Below, piece by piece: positions 5,987 to 8,574 of a stretch of DNA of 8,574 nt. Position 1 is the first letter of the stretch. Every line of letters begins with the position of its first letter. The stretch is from Lachnospiraceae bacterium UBA3785. Lineage in GTDB: Bacteria > Bacillota > Clostridia > Lachnospirales > Lachnospiraceae. The stretch is taken from positions 1 through 8,574 of the forward strand of contig DFFD01000229.1 of NCBI GenBank assembly GCA_002369495.1. Direction: 5' to 3'. Under the pieces are notes generated by a model. That model made no database searches. It was not told the DNA's origin and saw nothing but the letters and a program-made list of their open reading frames with translations. Position numbers and translations under genes: made by a program.

Positions 5987-6050
5987 GGATTGATTTCACC
6001 TCCCCCTTAAACCACTTGGGGTCATAATGTCGGCAGACTACTGCCGCAGT
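5987..6050 (-). promoter_or_regulatory. structured 5' leader of rpsU
   Basis: From the expected transcription start near 6050, the leader is about 64 nt. It contains a perfect 6-bp hairpin with a 4-nt loop, CGGCAG-TAGT-CTGCCG on the minus strand (6031-6046). A CCCC (6018-6021) follows that could pair with the GGGG just upstream of and inside the SD region (6002-6006) across an 11-nt loop. Whether this regulates translation is inference; no known riboswitch or leader family is recognised. Confidence 0.5.
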
Positions 6051-6056
6051 GCTTCT

Positions 6057-6085
6057 ATTATAGCGGGTTCTCGCCCAAACGTCAA
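6057..6085 (-). promoter_or_regulatory. sigma-A-type promoter of rpsU
   Basis: The minus strand shows -35 TTGACG (6080-6085) and a perfect -10 TATAAT (6057-6062) with a 17-nt spacer. The expected start is around the A at 6050. It lies in the 138-nt gap after alaS. No convincing intrinsic terminator for alaS precedes it; only an A/T-rich ATTTTT-GC-AAAAAT palindrome is seen. Confidence 0.9.
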
Positions 6086-6124
6086 TTCATTTTCGCATTT
6101 TTTGCAAAAATCCGTGCAATTTCT

Positions 6125-8574
6125 TCAGGAGAGCTGGCCGGTAAGCGCATTCTTTGCCGCCGCAAGCGCATCACCGATCTTCGCCGCATCCCTGCCGCCT
6201 GCCTGGGCCATGTTCGGACGGCCGCCGCCTCCTCCTCCGACCGCCTTGGCAGCCTCGCGGACGATGTTGCCCGCGTGAGCGCCTCTCTTAACCGCGCTGT
6301 CGGAAGCCATGACGAGCAGGTTGACCTTGCCGCCGTTGTCGGAAGCCAGGACGATGACGCAGTCGGCAAGCTTCTCCTTCAGCGAATCGCCGAGCTCGCG
6401 GAGCCCCGTCACGTCGACGCCCTTGAGCGCTTTTGCGACAAATGCGATCCCGGAGATATCCTCCGCCTCGGAAGCCGCGTCGCCGAGAGAATCCTGGGCG
6501 GCTTTCGCCTTCATGGACTCGATCTCGCTCTTTAAGGCCCTGATCTCAGCCTCGAGCTTTCTCGCATGGTCGGCCGCATCCTTCGGTGTGCTCTTCAGGA
6601 CGCCGGCAACTTCATTCAGCGTCTCCTCGACGTCCCTGTAGTAGGCAAAGACGTTTGCGCCGGTCAACGCTTCGATACGGCGGACGCCGGCCGCGACGCC
6701 GGACTCTCCGACGATCTTGAAGGCCTGGATCTCTGCCGTGTTCTTAACGTGCGTACCGCCGCAGAACTCCTTCGAGAAATCGCCCATCGAGACGACGCGG
6801 ACCTTCTCGCCGTATTTCTCACCGAACAGGGCCATCGCGCCGGTCTTTCTGGCCTCATCGATCGTCATGACGTCGGTGCGGACCGGAATGCTTCTGCGGA
6901 TCTCCTCGTTCACGATGTCCTCGACCTTCGCGATCTCCTCCTTGCTCATCGGCTTAAAGTGGACAAAGTCGAAGCGCAGGCGGTCTGCGGAGACATAGGA
7001 ACCCTTCTGGGCGACATGGTCGCCGAGCACCAGCTTGAGCGCCTTCTGCAGAAGGTGCGTGCCGGAGTGGTTCTTCTCGGTTGCAAGTCTCCCGGCCTCA
7101 TCGACCGCGAGCGTGACCGCGTCGCCGGTCTTGAACATGCCCTTCGTCACAACGCCCATGTGCGCGACCTTGCCGCCGAGAAGCGGTTCGGTCTTCTCAA
7201 CGCGGAATTCCGCGTTATCCTTGCAAATGAAACCCGTATCGCCGACCTGGCCGCCCATCGTCGCGTAGAACGGGGTTGTGTCGGTGATGATCGTGCCGCG
7301 CGTGCCGTCGGAGAGCGCCTGCACTTCCTCGCCGATGCTCTCCTCGGTCACCTCCGTGGTGAGCGCCGTGACCGTACCGTTATCGGTCAGCTTCTCATAG
7401 CCGGTGAAGACGGTCGTGAGCGACGGATCGAGGCGGTCGTAGACCGTCAGCTCCTTGCCGCTGTAGTTGGTCGTCTTTCTCGCGCCGCGGGCTCTCTCCC
7501 GCTGCTCCTGCATCGCCGCCTTGAAGCCGTCCTCGTCGACACCGTATCCTTTCTCCTTAAGGATCTCGGTGGTGAGGTCGAGCGGGAATCCGTAGGTGTC
7601 GTAGAGAAGGAAGGCTTTGTCGCCCGCGAGGGTCTTTTCATTTTTCGAAGCCATCTCCTCCTCGAGCTCGGCAAGGATGCGGAGGCCCTGATCGATCGTG
7701 CGGCCGAACGTCTCCTCCTCCTTTTTCAGGACTTCGAGGATCATCACTTCATTTTCACGAAGTTCCGGATAGCCGTCCGCGGAGGTCTCGATGACCGTCT
7801 TTGCGAGCTCGGACATGAAAGTTCCCTTGATGCCGAGACGGCGGCCGGCCATGGCCGCACGGCGGATGAGTCTCCGGAGGACGTAGCCGCGGCCTTCGTT
7901 CGAGGGCATGATTCCGTCGGAGATCATGAATGTCGAAGCGCGGGCGTGGTCCGTGATCTTGCGGACGTCGACGTCCACATTGTGGTCGACATGGTACTCC
8001 TTGCCGGCCAGGCGGCAGACATGGTCGCGCAGCGCGCGGATCGTGTCGATGTCGAACATCGAGTCGACGTCCTGGACGGCGACCGCAAGACGCTCGAGGC
8101 CCATGCCGGTGTCGATATTTTTCTGCTTTAAGGTGGTGTAATTGCCCTTGCCGTCGTTCTCAAACTGGGTGAAAACGTCGTTCCAGATCTCCATGAAACG
8201 GTCGCCCTCGCCGCCCGGCTCGGTGTCCGTCTCGTCCGTCATGTACTTCTCGCCGCGGTCGTAGTAGACTTCGCTGCACGGGCCGCAGGGGCCTGCGCCG
8301 TGCTCCCAGAAGTTGTCCGCCTTGCCGAAGCGGTAAATACGGTTCTCCGGAATGCCGATCTCGTCGCGCCAGATCGCGAACGCCTCGTCGTCATTCTCAT
8401 AGACCGACGGATAAAGGCGGTTCGGGTCGAGGCCGACCACTTCCGTCAGGAATTCCCAGGTCCAGTGGATTGCTTCGGTCTTGAAATAGTCGCCGAAGGA
8501 GAAGTTCCCGAGCATCTCGAAAAATGTGCCGTGGCGGGCGGTATGGCCAACATTGTCGAGGTCGCCCGTGCGGA
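6125..8574 (-). CDS. alaS: alanyl-tRNA synthetase, 5' end beyond the window
   Basis: AlaRS attaches alanine to tRNA-Ala and hydrolyses mischarged Ser/Gly-tRNA-Ala. The frame is open to the right edge and gives about 815 residues of a protein normally near 880. Roughly the first 65-75 residues, including motif 1, are missing. Visible are class II motif 2, TARHGTFFEMLGNFSFGDYF (near 8480-8540), and motif 3, GMGLERLAV (near 8080-8110). The editing-site HSGTH (7055-7069) and CGGTH (6749-6763) metal ligands are both intact. The C-Ala domain carries the glycine loop GGGGGGRPNMAQAGG near the end. A helical region with many charged residues before C-Ala is the usual oligomerisation segment. The stop is at 6125-6127, with the rpsU promoter starting about 40 nt further on. 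Any T-box leader would lie outside the window. Confidence 0.98.
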   Translation of the reverse strand, partial: RTGDLDNVGHTARHGTFFEMLGNFSFGDYFKTEAIHWTWEFLTEVVGLDPNRLYPSVYENDDEAFAIWRDEIGIPENRIYRFGKADNFWEHGAGPCGPCSEVYYDRGEKYMTDETDTEPGGEGDRFMEIWNDVFTQFENDGKGNYTTLKQKNIDTGMGLERLAVAVQDVDSMFDIDTIRALRDHVCRLAGKEYHVDHNVDVDVRKITDHARASTFMISDGIMPSNEGRGYVLRRLIRRAAMAGRRLGIKGTFMSELAKTVIETSADGYPELRENEVMILEVLKKEEETFGRTIDQGLRILAELEEEMASKNEKTLAGDKAFLLYDTYGFPLDLTTEILKEKGYGVDEDGFKAAMQEQRERARGARKTTNYSGKELTVYDRLDPSLTTVFTGYEKLTDNGTVTALTTEVTEESIGEEVQALSDGTRGTIITDTTPFYATMGGQVGDTGFICKDNAEFRVEKTEPLLGGKVAHMGVVTKGMFKTGDAVTLAVDEAGRLATEKNHSGTHLLQKALKLVLGDHVAQKGSYVSADRLRFDFVHFKPMSKEEIAKVEDIVNEEIRRSIPVRTDVMTIDEARKTGAMALFGEKYGEKVRVVSMGDFSKEFCGGTHVKNTAEIQAFKIVGESGVAAGVRRIEALTGANVFAYYRDVEETLNEVAGVLKSTPKDAADHARKLEAEIRALKSEIESMKAKAAQDSLGDAASEAEDISGIAFVAKALKGVDVTGLRELGDSLKEKLADCVIVLASDNGGKVNLLVMASDSAVKRGAHAGNIVREAAKAVGGGGGGRPNMAQAGGRDAAKIGDALAAAKNALTGQLS

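Noticed and set aside
6086..6124. A/T-rich palindrome ATTTTT-GC-AAAAAT as alaS terminator
   Set aside because: There is no GC-rich stem and no clean U-tract after it, so it does not meet the intrinsic terminator pattern.
5987..6124. Small plus-strand frame and possible small RNA in the alaS-rpsU gap
   Set aside because: The gap is fully explained by the rpsU promoter and leader on the minus strand; no SD or promoter supports a plus-strand product.
6566..8131. Long plus-strand open frame of 521 codons
   Set aside because: It is antisense to alaS, whose motifs are unambiguous. The product has the composition of a shadow frame and no SD or promoter context.

Overview
The window reads as bacterial chromosome from a Gram-positive anaerobe, most likely a Clostridia/Lachnospiraceae-type member of the Bacillota. 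The reasons are a biotin-dependent Na+-pumping decarboxylase gene cluster, a single-subunit AlaRS, scpA-scpB, strong Shine-Dalgarno (SD) sites before most genes, and a rather high GC content with C/G-rich third positions. The lineage is an inference; no rRNA or other decisive marker is present. Every gene I can support lies on the minus strand, so transcription runs from high to low coordinates.

In transcription order: (1) alaS enters from the right edge, lacks its N-terminus and ends at 6125. (2) After a short gap, a near-consensus promoter (6057-6085) and a structured leader drive rpsU (ribosomal protein S21, 58 codons, 5810-5986), which ends at a textbook intrinsic terminator (5767-5802). 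(3) Directly after the terminator U-tract comes the SD of a soluble calcineurin-like metallophosphoesterase (4966-5757), followed by scpA and scpB, which overlap by 4 nt. These encode the kleisin and its partner in the SMC chromosome-organising complex. No separate promoter is evident for this group, so read-through from rpsU is possible. (4) A 139-nt gap from the scpB stop to the next SD carries a second very good promoter (3490-3518). It starts a four-gene operon: a carboxyltransferase (2064-3446), an OadG-type small subunit with an added lipoprotein N-terminus (1240-2052), a biotin carrier protein (816-1193) and the membrane beta subunit OadB (cut by the left edge).

The operon order alpha - OadG-like - biotin carrier - beta matches the known mmdADCB-type Na+-translocating methylmalonyl-CoA decarboxylase clusters. 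In that scheme the carboxyltransferase moves CO2 from an acid substrate to the biotin on the carrier's Lys91. OadB then decarboxylates carboxybiotin and exports Na+, while the OadG-like subunit holds the complex together at the membrane.

The most unusual part is this operon. The carboxyltransferase lacks several loops that are nearly invariant in MmdA/PccB proteins, and its OadG partner is a predicted lipoprotein with an extra extracytoplasmic domain of about 140 residues. The substrate therefore cannot be assigned from sequence. The rpsU terminator/metallophosphoesterase junction and the rpsU leader are secondary points of regulatory interest. There is no gene-free stretch above 300 bases, and I found no tRNA, rRNA, CRISPR array, insertion sequence or attachment site.
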